From Albidovulum sp. (GTDB lineage: Bacteria; Pseudomonadota; Alphaproteobacteria; Rhodobacterales; Rhodobacteraceae), in assembly GCA_028823855.1 (NCBI GenBank), contig JAPPFL010000054.1, positions 1 through 64,000 on the forward strand: DNA of 64,000 nt, read 5' to 3'. The position numbers and the translations under genes were made by a program. The notes beneath the pieces were generated by a model. The model searched no databases. It worked only from the letters and a program-made list of their open reading frames with translations, and was not told the DNA's origin. Positions 9,564 to 18,272 of this stretch are shown in pieces. The stretch's first letter is position 1, and each line of letters opens with the position of its first letter.

Positions 9564-11171
9564 TCAGGGATTTTTCACGTAGGCGTTTCTGCGCAGGTAG
9601 AACCACCAGTTTATGCAAATGCAAATCGCGTAGAATGCCGCGAATCCGTAAAGCGCGTACTCGGGCGTCGTAGCCTTGATCTGCTCGCCGAACACCTTCG
9701 GAATGATAAAGGCGCCGTAGGCCGCGACCGCCGATGTCCATCCCAGCACGGGTCCGGCCTGCGTCCTGTCGAAAACGATTGCGATTGTGCGGAACGTGGA
9801 ACCGTTGCCGATCCCGGTAGCGGCAAATAGAATAAGGAATAGAACTAGGAACGGCAGAAAGTAATCCTCCGGCGTTGGCGAAGCGTAGGCCAACGACAGG
9901 AAATACGCCACGCCCAGAGCGCATGCGATCATGACCACGGAAACGATCTGGGTGACCAGCGCTCCCCCGAAGCGATCCGAGATCATGCCTCCTACCGGGC
10001 GGATCAGCGCGCCGATGAAGGGACCGGTCCAGGCGTACATCAAAGCGCTGGGACCGTTCGGGTTCAGCGTGTCGTGGGTCATCGCGCCGTCGATTTCGAT
10101 ATGCTGGAATCCGAAGACGACCTTGATGGCGAGGCCGAAAGCGGCCGAGAAGCCGATAAACGAGCCAAAAGTCATCGTGTAGATGACTGTCATCGCCCAA
10201 GTGTGCTTGTTTCGGAAGATCGAATACTGCTGATCGAGGTTTCGTCGAATTGCGCCGGGGATGAGCCGTAGAGCAAAAACCGTAGCGGCGATGACGAGCG
10301 GAAGAACAATCCACTTGCTCAGTTCCAGACCGGAGCCGCCCGCATTTGCCGGCAGCAACAGCCACAGCCCGGCCGACGCGGTAATCAGTCCAATCGCCAG
10401 CATGCCCAGAATTTTGGCGAAGGCGGCGGGCGTAGAACCAAGTCCGGGCGTGACATGGTCGGCGGTGATATTGTTCATGCCCAGCCAAGCGGCGACCACC
10501 AGCGGCACGAGAATGACGACCCAGATGTAGCCCGCGTTGTGGATATACGTCTCCGTTCCAGCCGGTATCTTTCCGATCAATGTTCCGGAACTGTTGGCTA
10601 GGATCAGCGCCGAGCCGCCGAAGACGCCGACCGTCATGACCAGCGGCACCAGAATCTGCATCGTAGTAACGCCGAAATTTCCCAGTCCCGCATTCATTCC
10701 GAGCGAGTAGCCCTGTACGCTTTTCGGATAGAAGAAGGAGATATTCGACATGGAAGAAGCGAAATTCCCGCCGCCAAAGCCCGATAGCAAAGCCATGATC
10801 TGGAACTGCCAAAGCGGCGTGCTCGGATCCTGCAATAGATAGCCGGTTCCCGCGGCGGGGAGTATGAGCAGCGCCGTCGTAAGCGCGATCGTATTTCGGC
10901 CGCCGGCGATCCGAATGAAAAAGGAGGAAGGTATCCGCAGGGTCGCTCCGCTCAGCCCGGCAATGGCCGCGAGGGTGAATAGCTCCGCCTGCGAAAACGG
11001 AAATTTCAGATTGATCATCTGAACCGTAATGATTCCCCAATACAGCCAAACGGCAAAGCCGACTAAAAGGCAGGGTATAGATATCCACAAGTTGCGCGTC
11101 GCTATCCGCTTCCCGTCGGCTTTCCAGAACTCGCCGTCTTCCGGGTTCCAGGCTTCGAGATTCTTGGCCAT
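9564..11171 (-). CDS. narK: NarK2-type nitrate/nitrite transporter (MFS)
   Basis: The product (535 residues) is a major facilitator family protein with about 12 membrane segments. Its N-terminus (WNPEDGEFWKADGKRIATRNLWISIP) and SGATLRIP, the FASSMSNISFFYPK loop and the GNGSTFRTIAIVF segment resemble E. coli NarK, the nitrate/nitrite exchanger type. It is longer than E. coli NarK, with an extra hydrophobic stretch near residues 245-300. It ends 13 bp before narG on the same strand. The likely role is nitrate import coupled to nitrite export. Confidence 0.93.
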   Translation of the reverse strand: MAKNLEAWNPEDGEFWKADGKRIATRNLWISIPCLLVGFAVWLYWGIITVQMINLKFPFSQAELFTLAAIAGLSGATLRIPSSFFIRIAGGRNTIALTTALLILPAAGTGYLLQDPSTPLWQFQIMALLSGFGGGNFASSMSNISFFYPKSVQGYSLGMNAGLGNFGVTTMQILVPLVMTVGVFGGSALILANSSGTLIGKIPAGTETYIHNAGYIWVVILVPLVVAAWLGMNNITADHVTPGLGSTPAAFAKILGMLAIGLITASAGLWLLLPANAGGSGLELSKWIVLPLVIAATVFALRLIPGAIRRNLDQQYSIFRNKHTWAMTVIYTMTFGSFIGFSAAFGLAIKVVFGFQHIEIDGAMTHDTLNPNGPSALMYAWTGPFIGALIRPVGGMISDRFGGALVTQIVSVVMIACALGVAYFLSLAYASPTPEDYFLPFLVLFLILFAATGIGNGSTFRTIAIVFDRTQAGPVLGWTSAVAAYGAFIIPKVFGEQIKATTPEYALYGFAAFYAICICINWWFYLRRNAYVKNP

Positions 11172-11219
11172 CCGATTATCCTAATTTACTGATTCATCGA
11201 CCTGCTATTGCGGGGCCGC

Positions 11220-12548
11220 CTATCTGGTTGATTCGGGCGGCGGCTCCGGCACCTCGGGCACGTCGCTGAGGTATCGTTCCTCCGCAAGCGCGGGATGACG
11301 ACGCCGTTCCATCAAGCGGATCGCCACATGCATCCAAACCGTACTGACAAGCACGATCACGAACAGCAGCATAAATGAACTTGTCCAGATCCCCAGCCAG
11401 TCGTTAAGGATGCCGAACGTGATCGGCAAAACAAATCCGCCCAGCCCGCCGATCATGCCTACAAGCCCTCCGACCGACCCAACATGATAGGGATAGTAGA
11501 CCGGGATATGCTTGTAGACCGCAGCCTTGCCAAGCGACATGACAAATCCGAGCAGCACGCTGAGCGCCACAAAGGTCGGGAGATTGACCTCGAATGTAAA
11601 CTGTATGGGGTCGTCGATTCCGTCGACTATGTACTGGGTGCTTGGATAGCTCATCACGAAAAGGCACGCCAGGGACACGATGAAAGTCAAATACATCACG
11701 AAGCGCGCGCCCCATTTGTCGGACATCCAGCCTCCAAGAGCGCGAAATACCGAACCCGGCATGGAATAGGCCGCCGCCAGCATGCCGGCCGTTGCCAAGG
11801 GCAGGTCGTATGCGCCGACATAAAATCGCGGCAAGTAGGAGGCGAGCGCGACGAAACCGCCGAAAACGAAGAAGTAATAGGTAGCGAAGCGCCAGACCTG
11901 TATATTCTTTAAGGGCGCGAGCTGCTCGGCGGTCGAAACCGGTCTGCGTCCGGTGCGCTTGCGCGCCACCTGGCCCGGGTCCGGCTTTGCCAACAGATAG
12001 AACCCGATCGCGTTAAGCGCCAGCAAGACCGAATAGATTTGCGCTGTCTGCTCCCACCCGAACGCCAGCACCAGGAATGGCGCAAAGAAATTTGTCACTG
12101 CCGCTCCGACATTGCCGGCTCCGAAAATACCGAGCGCGGTGCCCTGATGTTCCTTGTCAAACCACTGCGAAGTGTAGGCGACGCCGACAATAAATGACCC
12201 GCCCGCCAATCCGACGCCGAGCGCCGCAACCAAGAAAATTTCGTAGGACTGAACCGAAGATAGCAGCCAGCAGGCGACCGCGGTCGTCAGCATCTGGATT
12301 GTGTATACAAGCCGGCCGCCGAACTGCTCCGTCCACACGCCCAGAAAAATGCGGCTGACCGAACCCGTAAGAACAGGCGTCGCCACTAGGATTCCGAATT
12401 CCGTTTCCGAGAGCCCGAGATCCTGTTTTATTTTAACGCCAATTATCGAAAATATCGTCCAAACCGCGAAACAGACGGTAAATGAGAAGGTACTCAGGCC
12501 GAGCGCTCTGTACTGGTCCGCTCTCGTAACTCCGGAAAGATCGTGCAT
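11220..12548 (-). CDS. NarK1-type nitrate transporter (MFS), first gene of the nar operon
   Basis: The 442-residue product is a 12-segment MFS protein of the nitrate/nitrite porter family. It has the second nitrate-signature-like glycine-rich segment (GSVGGLVGMIGGLGGFVLP) and an earlier one (GIFGAGNVGAAVTNFFAP). The shorter form without the WNPED N-terminus fits type I, usually thought to be proton/nitrate symporters. In Paracoccus the type I and type II proteins are fused in one polypeptide; here they are two genes 48 bp apart. ATG at 12548 is the only well placed start. Having both types would allow start-up import by symport and then nitrate/nitrite exchange. Confidence 0.92.
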   Translation of the reverse strand: MHDLSGVTRADQYRALGLSTFSFTVCFAVWTIFSIIGVKIKQDLGLSETEFGILVATPVLTGSVSRIFLGVWTEQFGGRLVYTIQMLTTAVACWLLSSVQSYEIFLVAALGVGLAGGSFIVGVAYTSQWFDKEHQGTALGIFGAGNVGAAVTNFFAPFLVLAFGWEQTAQIYSVLLALNAIGFYLLAKPDPGQVARKRTGRRPVSTAEQLAPLKNIQVWRFATYYFFVFGGFVALASYLPRFYVGAYDLPLATAGMLAAAYSMPGSVFRALGGWMSDKWGARFVMYLTFIVSLACLFVMSYPSTQYIVDGIDDPIQFTFEVNLPTFVALSVLLGFVMSLGKAAVYKHIPVYYPYHVGSVGGLVGMIGGLGGFVLPITFGILNDWLGIWTSSFMLLFVIVLVSTVWMHVAIRLMERRRHPALAEERYLSDVPEVPEPPPESTR

Positions 12549-12587
12549 AATGCTACAAGCTCCGACTTCAGGACCTCTCGAGCTCGA

Positions 12588-12601
12588 TCTATAAGAATCA
12601 A
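12588..12601 (-). promoter_or_regulatory. Degenerate FNR/Anr-like box upstream of narK1
   Basis: On the minus strand the sequence TTGAT-TCTT-ATAGA lies about 40-53 bp before the narK1 ATG. The left half matches the FNR half-site TTGAT exactly; the right half matches ATCAA at three of five positions. An oxygen-responsive activator would make sense for nitrate respiration, but the match is weak and the distance to the start codon is short. Confidence 0.25.
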
Positions 12602-12774
12602 ACGGGCTAAGATCGCCAATGACTTTAATAGACCAACGGGATGGGATTCAAAAAAAATTTTTAGAAACAGGCAGGAAACGGCCATCTGGAGGACCCGTCG
12701 CAATGAAGATCGCGAGGCCAGGTTTCGTCGCCCGTCCTTGCCCTGCCCCTCTCGCCGCGCTCTCACTCCCGCTT

Positions 12775-13244
12775 ACCCGCCTCCGATCGAAATTCGCCCC
12801 TCTCGCCGCGGCCGCGCGGACGCAGCGCGCGCATCTGCGCTTGCTCCCGGATTCTTTTCGAACACGCGGTTCAGCACAGCCGGGCCGGGCAAACCGACAT
12901 CGAGAATGTCGTAGTTGCGTGCGCGTCCTGCAATTACGGGAAAGGACGATTTATGCTTGAGGAATTCGGCTTGATCGATCCACGGTCGCGGCCGGCCGTC
13001 CGAACATCCCGGGACGGGCTCGAACCAGTACTCGAAGACAGGTGAATAGCCTCCCGGAGGCGCAGGCCCCTTAGCGCGAACGACGCGAAGAGCGTGCCGC
13101 GCCTCTGAAAGCGAGCCTGCGGGCGGCGTAGGGGCGATGCAGTAGTCGGTTGTCCGGCTTTTGCGTGTTTGCGCCGTCCGGAGCGAATCGGAGGGCAGTT
13201 CCGCAGCGGCTGTAGCTGATGCGCAACACCGACTCGAACTGGGT
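12775..13244 (-). pseudogene. Start-less coding-like frame, gene remnant of unknown family
   Basis: One minus-strand frame is open for about 155 codons, from a TAA near 13247 to a TAA near 12776, with no ATG, GTG or TTG in its front half. The central part reads like a real protein, with segments such as GGYSPVFEYWFEPVPG, PRPWIDQAEFLKHKSSFPV and RNYDILDVGLPG, while the C-terminal 30 residues are low-complexity Ala/Arg. I do not recognise the family. The absence of a start and the relic-rich surroundings suggest a truncated gene; a 5' end lost by deletion is the simplest reading. Confidence 0.35.
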
Positions 13245-13556
13245 CTTTACATTCCGTCCTTGACCGATCGCCCGCGCATCAAAAAGCAGACGCCTGGACT
13301 GGAAAGCAGGCGGTCAAAAAACACTGACGTTGTTCCTGTCTGCAGCTAAAAATTCCGCGTCGCAGGATTGACAGGTTATCCAGCCTTGGAAAGCGAAGGC
13401 CGCAGCACCGATTAGAGCGAATTCATCAACTTGCCCGGCTGCGGCGCGAAAACGGCCAACGCCGCGACAAAATAAAAGATGTCGTGACCTTATCTTGCCC
13501 GGCTAGCAAAACTGTCCATTTTCGAGTCAAGATACGAGACAGCAGGAGAACAGAAA

Positions 13557-14270
13557 ATGGCCGAAAGGATTAGAGTTCGGATGCTGGTGGTGGAGGACAA
13601 CAGCGCCTTCAGGGACAACTTGGTCGAAGGATTTGAAATCGACCCGAATTTAGAAGAATTCAGGATTTCGTGCCTGCGCTCCGTACCCGATGCGGAGAGC
13701 GCGCTTGAAATGTTCAGCGACTGGAAGCCGGACATCGCGCTGGTCGACAATCATCTTCCCGGAATGACGGGAAGCGAACTGGGAAAGAAGATGCGCGAAC
13801 TGGGAATAAACTGCCCGATCATTATCATGTCCGGCGAAATGGCGGAAGAACGCCACGTCGCCGACGGTCTTAGGCACGGAGCCAACGAATTCGTATTGAA
13901 GCCATTCGGCGCGACCGAAATCCGCGCCAAGCTGAACGCGCGGCTTCGCGACTACATGAAATCTGAAGACGTGATTCTAAGGTTCGGCGAATTCGAATTT
14001 CATCCGGGGCAAGGAATTTTGGAGCACGCGGAGAATGGATTCGAGAAGCTCACGGCAATGGAGAGCAAGATCCTGAAATACCTATTTCTCGCGAGAAGGG
14101 AGACCGTGGGGCGCCACGAACTGCTCGCGAAGATATGGGGTTATAATCCGAAGGTCGATACCCATACGCTTGAGACGCACGTATACAGGCTCCGCCAGAA
14201 AATAGAGCCGAATTCTCGGATGCCTCGATACCTCCAAACATCGAACGGCGGATACCGGTTGGTCGTCTAG
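13557..14270 (+). CDS. OmpR-family response regulator (orphan)
   Basis: The 237-residue product has an N-terminal receiver domain (about residues 8-125) with the acidic pocket VVEDN, phospho-acceptor Asp64 in ALVDNHLPG, and Lys in VLKPF, then a winged-helix DNA-binding domain (about 138-237) with KLTAMESKILKYL and THTLETHVYRLRQKIEP. It is a typical two-component output regulator, but no histidine kinase lies nearby, so partner and targets are unknown. A GGAG ribosome binding site precedes ATG 13557. A decayed relative lies at about 35940-36190 and a second intact family member at 45330-46019. Confidence 0.95.
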   Translation: MAERIRVRMLVVEDNSAFRDNLVEGFEIDPNLEEFRISCLRSVPDAESALEMFSDWKPDIALVDNHLPGMTGSELGKKMRELGINCPIIIMSGEMAEERHVADGLRHGANEFVLKPFGATEIRAKLNARLRDYMKSEDVILRFGEFEFHPGQGILEHAENGFEKLTAMESKILKYLFLARRETVGRHELLAKIWGYNPKVDTHTLETHVYRLRQKIEPNSRMPRYLQTSNGGYRLVV

Positions 14271-14292
14271 AGCGATTCGGCGCACGCGGCGA

Positions 14293-14329
14293 TGGCTTTC
14301 GGTTTTCGTCATTCGGAAAAGGAAAGCCA
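14293..14329. terminator. Imperfect hairpin after the response regulator
   Basis: TGGCTTTC at 14293-14300 pairs with GAAAGCCA at 14322-14329, and TTTTC with GAAAA further in, with a small bulge. It starts 23 bp after the response-regulator stop. No U-run follows, so an intrinsic terminator is only a possibility; an RNA 3'-end structure is the alternative. Confidence 0.35.
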
Positions 14330-15910
14330 CAGCTTCCGGGTCCTTCCGCTTCGGGCGGCCTAGCGCCTAATCCGCTTGCTCCTTGGCTTCACCGTCGCTT
14401 GCGAGCGCGATCTTCCCGGCCGCTTGCTCGGCAACTATCGGGCGAGGTCTGTCACGGCCCGCGCGACCTTGGAACGGAGGCCGACATTTCCGGCAGAAAC
14501 TCCGATGCGCTCTTACGCGACCGGCGTCTCGGCGAACCGGTCGCCGGCGACCGGTTCGACGCCGCCTCTGCCTTTTCCGTCGCGCGGAAGTTCGTTTTCG
14601 CCTCATTGCCCTCGGCGGTTGTCGCAACGAAGGCGCCCACCGGCTCTGCAAGGCGATCCCAGAGTTTCCTGCATGCGCTTTCACGCTCGGCGTCCATGAC
14701 GTCCCTTCCGGTCGATAGATATCCTCAGTCGGCAATGGTGGCGTGCCGGGAAACCAGATCGAAGCCGGTTTCCCCGAATCCCCTTTAACCGCAGCGGACA
14801 AGGGCGCGGGCCGTGATTGCCATTATCGACACTCCTCTAAAGCTCGAGATTGGCTTTCGCGGCGAGCGTCTCGAGTCGGGCGCCTTCGGCCTCTTCTCGC
14901 TCGCCCGGCGGAACCTTGCTCCCCAGCCAGGCGATCCGCTCCCTCGACCCGCCGTCGCCCGATAGATCCTCGGGAATGCCGGCGATTTTGACGCGGCCTC
15001 TCCGCAGCGCCATGCGGGCCCGCTCGCCGCCGACGGCCGGCCCGCCCCGATTCCGCCGTATCGATACTGCAATTGATTGACGAGCGGGTAAACCGGCTTG
15101 TCGTCATCCATTCGCCCCGCTCGTCGGAATCCTCCGCATTCGCTGCATCTGGAGGAAACCCGACGAGTTCCGGACCGGATTGCTCGGAGAGGCGCATCAG
15201 ATACTGCGTGAAGGGTGCGGCGGGATCGGGCGCGAGCCCCTGTTGCGCCGCATAGTCCGCAACCAGTTTCCGAAAGCCTCTCGCTGCCGGTCGCCGCGTT
15301 GCGAAAGTGCGACGCAACCGGCTGAAAACGCCGACATGGATCCGAGAATCGCGAAGAATCCGTCCGTCGCCGAAAATCGCCGAGTCATAATCTCTCGCGC
15401 CGCGGGCCGATTTCGGATGGATGCAGAACGTTCCTGAACACCGGATTCCCGCTTTCCGGCCCTTCCGAGGGCTGATTTCAGGCTCTTCAGCCCGAAATGC
15501 GCGGGCAGTTAACCGCGAGTTGCATGAGAGAGCCTTCCGGTCCGGCTAGTCGTCTCGCTTGCCGCCCGAGTCTACTCGGTCAGGGGCTGCCGGTCCGCAT
15601 TTTGGCAGGATCGATTCCGGTCTCACCGTAGAGGATGATATCTCTCCACTCGATCGGGCTGATGTGTCGAAGCAGGTTGCGGTCGTTCTCGATTGTTCCC
15701 TTGCCTGCCGGCGGATGACGCAGGCGAAGATGAGCGTGAGGCACGAACCGGTTTTCATCCGGGTCGTAGACCTCGCTCGTCGGCTAGTCATTCGTTGGCC
15801 GCAAACCTCGACCGCGTACTCCAAACGGTTTCCGCCCGGCGAATCCACTAGGAATGGCCCCGCCGGTAGTCTCGCGTCGAGTCGATTGCCGTGGAGCCGA
15901 GCAAAACAGG
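14330..15910. other. Decayed coding region without recognisable intact gene
   Basis: About 1.6 kb in which the minus strand shows coding-like segments broken by frame changes. Examples are a segment near 15060-14840 with RARMALRRGRVKIAGIPEDL and IAWLGSKVPPGEREEAEGARLE ending at a stop, and a segment near 14700-14520. Another minus-strand piece at about 15790-15581 reads EVYDPDENRFVPHAHLRLRH and LLRHISPIEWRDIILYGE before a stop. None has a full start-to-stop frame that I recognise. The 26-bp palindrome at 14533 lies inside this stretch. Confidence 0.4.
14533..14558. repeat. Perfect 26-bp palindrome
   Basis: CGAACCGGTCGCC is followed directly by its exact reverse complement, with no spacer. 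A 26-base perfect palindrome is far longer than chance would give in a 64-kb sequence. It could be a dimeric regulator site, a cruciform or the relic of a mobile element end. It is not next to an intact start codon. Confidence 0.8.
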
Positions 15911-16147
15911 ATGACCAGCGTTTTCGATGTCGCCGCCTACATCCTTGAACGGAAGGGGTCGATGACCGCATCCGGCATGTTGTTTTCGGATTCAGGGAAA
16001 CGCTTGCTCGCGGCGGAGCCGCAAATTTCGAGGTCGAAGTCGTTGCGCGAAACATCGGGCTACGCAATTTACTTCTTTGCTCGGTTGCGCGCGCCGAGGT
16101 CAAACCGTCATCTCGTTTCAAAAACGATGCCAGGTGCCGCCGGCTGA
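15911..16147 (+). pseudogene. Panacea/DUF4065 (GepA-like) gene fragment
   Basis: From ATG 15911 the frame reads MTSVFDVAAYILERKGSMTA, which is the typical opening of Panacea-domain (DUF4065, GepA/SocA-like) proteins, used as antitoxins or phage-related regulators. The expected KLQKLVYYSQAW core is missing, and the remaining 59 codons look like shifted-frame sequence. The full domain needs about 150 residues, so this is a 5' fragment joined to unrelated or frameshifted DNA. The recognition rests on about 20 residues only. Confidence 0.5.
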
Positions 16148-16415
16148 ATTTTAGGTCGCTATCACCTCGCAACCAACGACGGGCTATAATCCTCGTCGGT
16201 TACCCTCAGTCAGATTTTGCGAAAGAGCAAAACGTTGATTCCAAAATCCGAAATCCTTGCCTGCCGAAGCTCATCGCCGAACAGAGGCGTCGGCGCGCTG
16301 ATTCACGATGTCGCCCATTTGTCAAAAACTTTCGCAATTCTCAATTGTATTTGCTAGCATTCGCTGGCGGTTGCGAAATGTTCCGCGCACTAGAGCGGAA
16401 TTGGGGATTAGGACG

Positions 16416-16772
16416 ATGTATGTGCGAACGTCTCACTGGAAATGCAAAACCGAGTTCGAAGAGGAATCCATAAGGCTTTTCGAAGAACTCGTGTTCAAAA
16501 CGATGGAAAGCGAGCCTGACTGTCTTGCGATGCAACTTATGGGCGACGGCCAGGATCGCATCGCGGTTTCGGTGTTTTCGTCGGAAGATGCTTACCGAGC
16601 GTGGAAAAAAAGAACAGCCGATATCAAGGGAATCACCGACGCTTTTGCCCACATGTATGTGGATGGAATTCCGCCGCGTCCGTTCGACTACCGGTTGCTA
16701 GCTTCGAAAATTTACGAAAGGGTCCGAAACGGCGGTCGGGACTTGTCTCTTGCTCAGGCACCGCAACGCTGA
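16416..16772 (+). CDS. Small protein of unknown function, possible dimeric alpha-beta barrel fold
   Basis: The 118-residue product starts MYVRTSHWKCK, after a purine-rich GGATTAGGA site; a longer in-frame start at 16308 adds a basic stretch that does not look conserved. The segment CLAMQLMGDGQDRIAVSVF followed by SSEDAYRAWKK resembles the strand-helix pattern of small antibiotic-biosynthesis-monooxygenase-like (ABM) proteins, but I see no catalytic signature. Its end overlaps the start of the following AraC-type regulator by 23 bp, so the two are probably cotranscribed. Function unknown. Confidence 0.6.
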   Translation: MYVRTSHWKCKTEFEEESIRLFEELVFKTMESEPDCLAMQLMGDGQDRIAVSVFSSEDAYRAWKKRTADIKGITDAFAHMYVDGIPPRPFDYRLLASKIYERVRNGGRDLSLAQAPQR

Positions 16773-17772
16773 CGGCCCCATCGGCGTCGGATTTTTTCTC
16801 GACCAACGCTTTTCGGTTGTACCGTTCGTGTCGTTCGTCGAGGTGCTGCGCATTGCCAACCGCGTCGCCGACCGAAAACTGTTCGAATGGACGGTCTTGT
16901 CGGAAGACGGTCGTTCGGTGAGATCGAACAGCCAAATGGAATTCAAAGTCGACCGGGCTATCCGGGAATGTGAAAGCGTATCGAATGTCGTACTTGTCAC
17001 GGGCAATGATCCTCAGTCCGAGGTTTCCAGGGAATTGGCGAATTGGCTGCGTCGGCAGAACCGCGATGGCAGCGTATTGATAGCTTTCGGATCCGCGAGT
17101 TTGATGCTAGCTGGACTAGGATTGCTTGAGGGCCGCCGCGCCACGATTCACTGGGAGTATTTGGACACTCTGCGAGAGCAGTTCCCGCGAGTAGAGGCAT
17201 GCAACACGCTATTCGAAATCGACGGCAACCGTATTACCTGCGCAGGCGGGTCCGCAGTCGTAGATTGCGGATTGCATCTGATACACCAGCATTTCGGCAC
17301 TTCCATCGCCATGGCAGTCGCCGATCAATACATAATTGACCGCATTCGGCACTCGACGCACCCGCAGCCAATCGGATTTCGGTATCCTCGGGTTGCGCAT
17401 TCAAAGCTCGCCAAGGCGATCGATATCATGGAAAGCAACCTTGAATTCCCAATTCCGCTTAGTTCCCTGAACAGCATGATCGGAGTATCCGGCAAGCAGA
17501 TTCAGCGGTTGTTCAAATCCTATCTGCATATTTCGCCGCGCCAGTACTACATTCGCTCGCGCCTGAATCTGGCGCGCCGCCTGCTTGTTCAGTCCGACAT
17601 GAGCATTTCCGAAGTTTCGCTGGCCTCGGGATTTGGTTCGCTCGCGCATTTCTCGCGGTCTTTTCGCGCCGAGTTCGGATTGCCGCCTACCAAATACCGG
17701 CGCCAATGCCGCCTCGAAACCGGAACTGTGTCGCATACGCATGTCTACAAAATCAGCGAGATCGACGGCTGA
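16750..17772 (+). CDS. GlxA-family AraC-type transcriptional regulator
   Basis: The 340-residue product has an N-terminal DJ-1/PfpI-like (glutamine amidotransferase-like) domain at about residues 5-190, including FGSASLMLAGLGLLEGRRATIHW and CAGGSAVVDCGLHLI, and a C-terminal AraC double helix-turn-helix at about 220-318 (IGVSGKQIQRLFKSYLHISP, SEVSLASGFGSLAHFSRSF). The architecture is that of GbdR, CdhR and ArgR-type regulators, which respond to betaine, carnitine, arginine and related nitrogen compounds. The ligand is probably bound by the PfpI-like domain. It precedes the amidohydrolase genes by 173 bp and is the likely activator of them; that target is inference from position. Confidence 0.92.
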   Translation: MLRHRNADGPIGVGFFLDQRFSVVPFVSFVEVLRIANRVADRKLFEWTVLSEDGRSVRSNSQMEFKVDRAIRECESVSNVVLVTGNDPQSEVSRELANWLRRQNRDGSVLIAFGSASLMLAGLGLLEGRRATIHWEYLDTLREQFPRVEACNTLFEIDGNRITCAGGSAVVDCGLHLIHQHFGTSIAMAVADQYIIDRIRHSTHPQPIGFRYPRVAHSKLAKAIDIMESNLEFPIPLSSLNSMIGVSGKQIQRLFKSYLHISPRQYYIRSRLNLARRLLVQSDMSISEVSLASGFGSLAHFSRSFRAEFGLPPTKYRRQCRLETGTVSHTHVYKISEIDG

Positions 17773-17945
17773 GACTTTCCCGACCCGAAGCCTTTCGATT
17801 CGCCGAAATTCATGCCTGTTTCCGCACAAGCTTGTCGCTGCAAGGCAAATCGCAGGTATCGATGCGGTAGTATTCTGAAATTTGCCGGGGGCAAGCCCGG
17901 CTAGAATTTGGCTTGACCGCATTTGCAGCGACGAGGAATTGCCGG

Positions 17946-18272
17946 ATGTTTCGCTATTGGGAAGACACCGCCATATATCCAATTGACCCCGAACGCGTGG
18001 ACCTCGCGCGCGAATTTAGAAACAGCATTCGCGGCCCGCATAGCGAGGAACTTCGATTTCTGCTGCACCGCATGCGCGCGACGCAAATTCGCGGCAAGTA
18101 TGTACTCGTCGTTGTTGAAACATTCAAAATGTGGAGAATCGGCCGAATAACCGAAAGAAATCAACCGATCGAAGCCGTGGACGATCGGATTTTCGACAGC
18201 TTGGACGAAGCCGAATGGGCGGTGTTCGAATTGCGTTGGCGTGATCTCACCGGCCAGGATCTGAATATATGA
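17946..18272 (+). CDS. N,N-dimethylformamidase-like alpha (small) subunit
   Basis: The 108-residue product is about the size of the known DMFase small subunit (about 130) and lies directly before the large subunit, overlapping it by four bases (ATGA). By eye its core (HSEELRFLLHRMR, GKYVLVVVE, YRIG-like WRIGRITERN, DDRIFDSLDEAEWAVFELR) follows the order of the known alpha subunit from Paracoccus-type enzymes. The start is set at 17946 because a GAGGAA site lies just upstream; an earlier in-frame ATG at 17913 lacks such a site. The small subunit is needed for the alpha-beta assembly of the enzyme. Substrate is unproven. Confidence 0.72.
   Translation: MFRYWEDTAIYPIDPERVDLAREFRNSIRGPHSEELRFLLHRMRATQIRGKYVLVVVETFKMWRIGRITERNQPIEAVDDRIFDSLDEAEWAVFELRWRDLTGQDLNI

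Noticed and set aside
15581..15790. Tn3-family transposase C-terminus
   Set aside because: Only a short HISPIEW-like resemblance; no further motif or inverted repeat.
16185..16190. TATAAT within a hairpin-like sequence, candidate -10
   Set aside because: No acceptable -35 at 16-18 bp upstream, and it is more than 200 bp from the next start.
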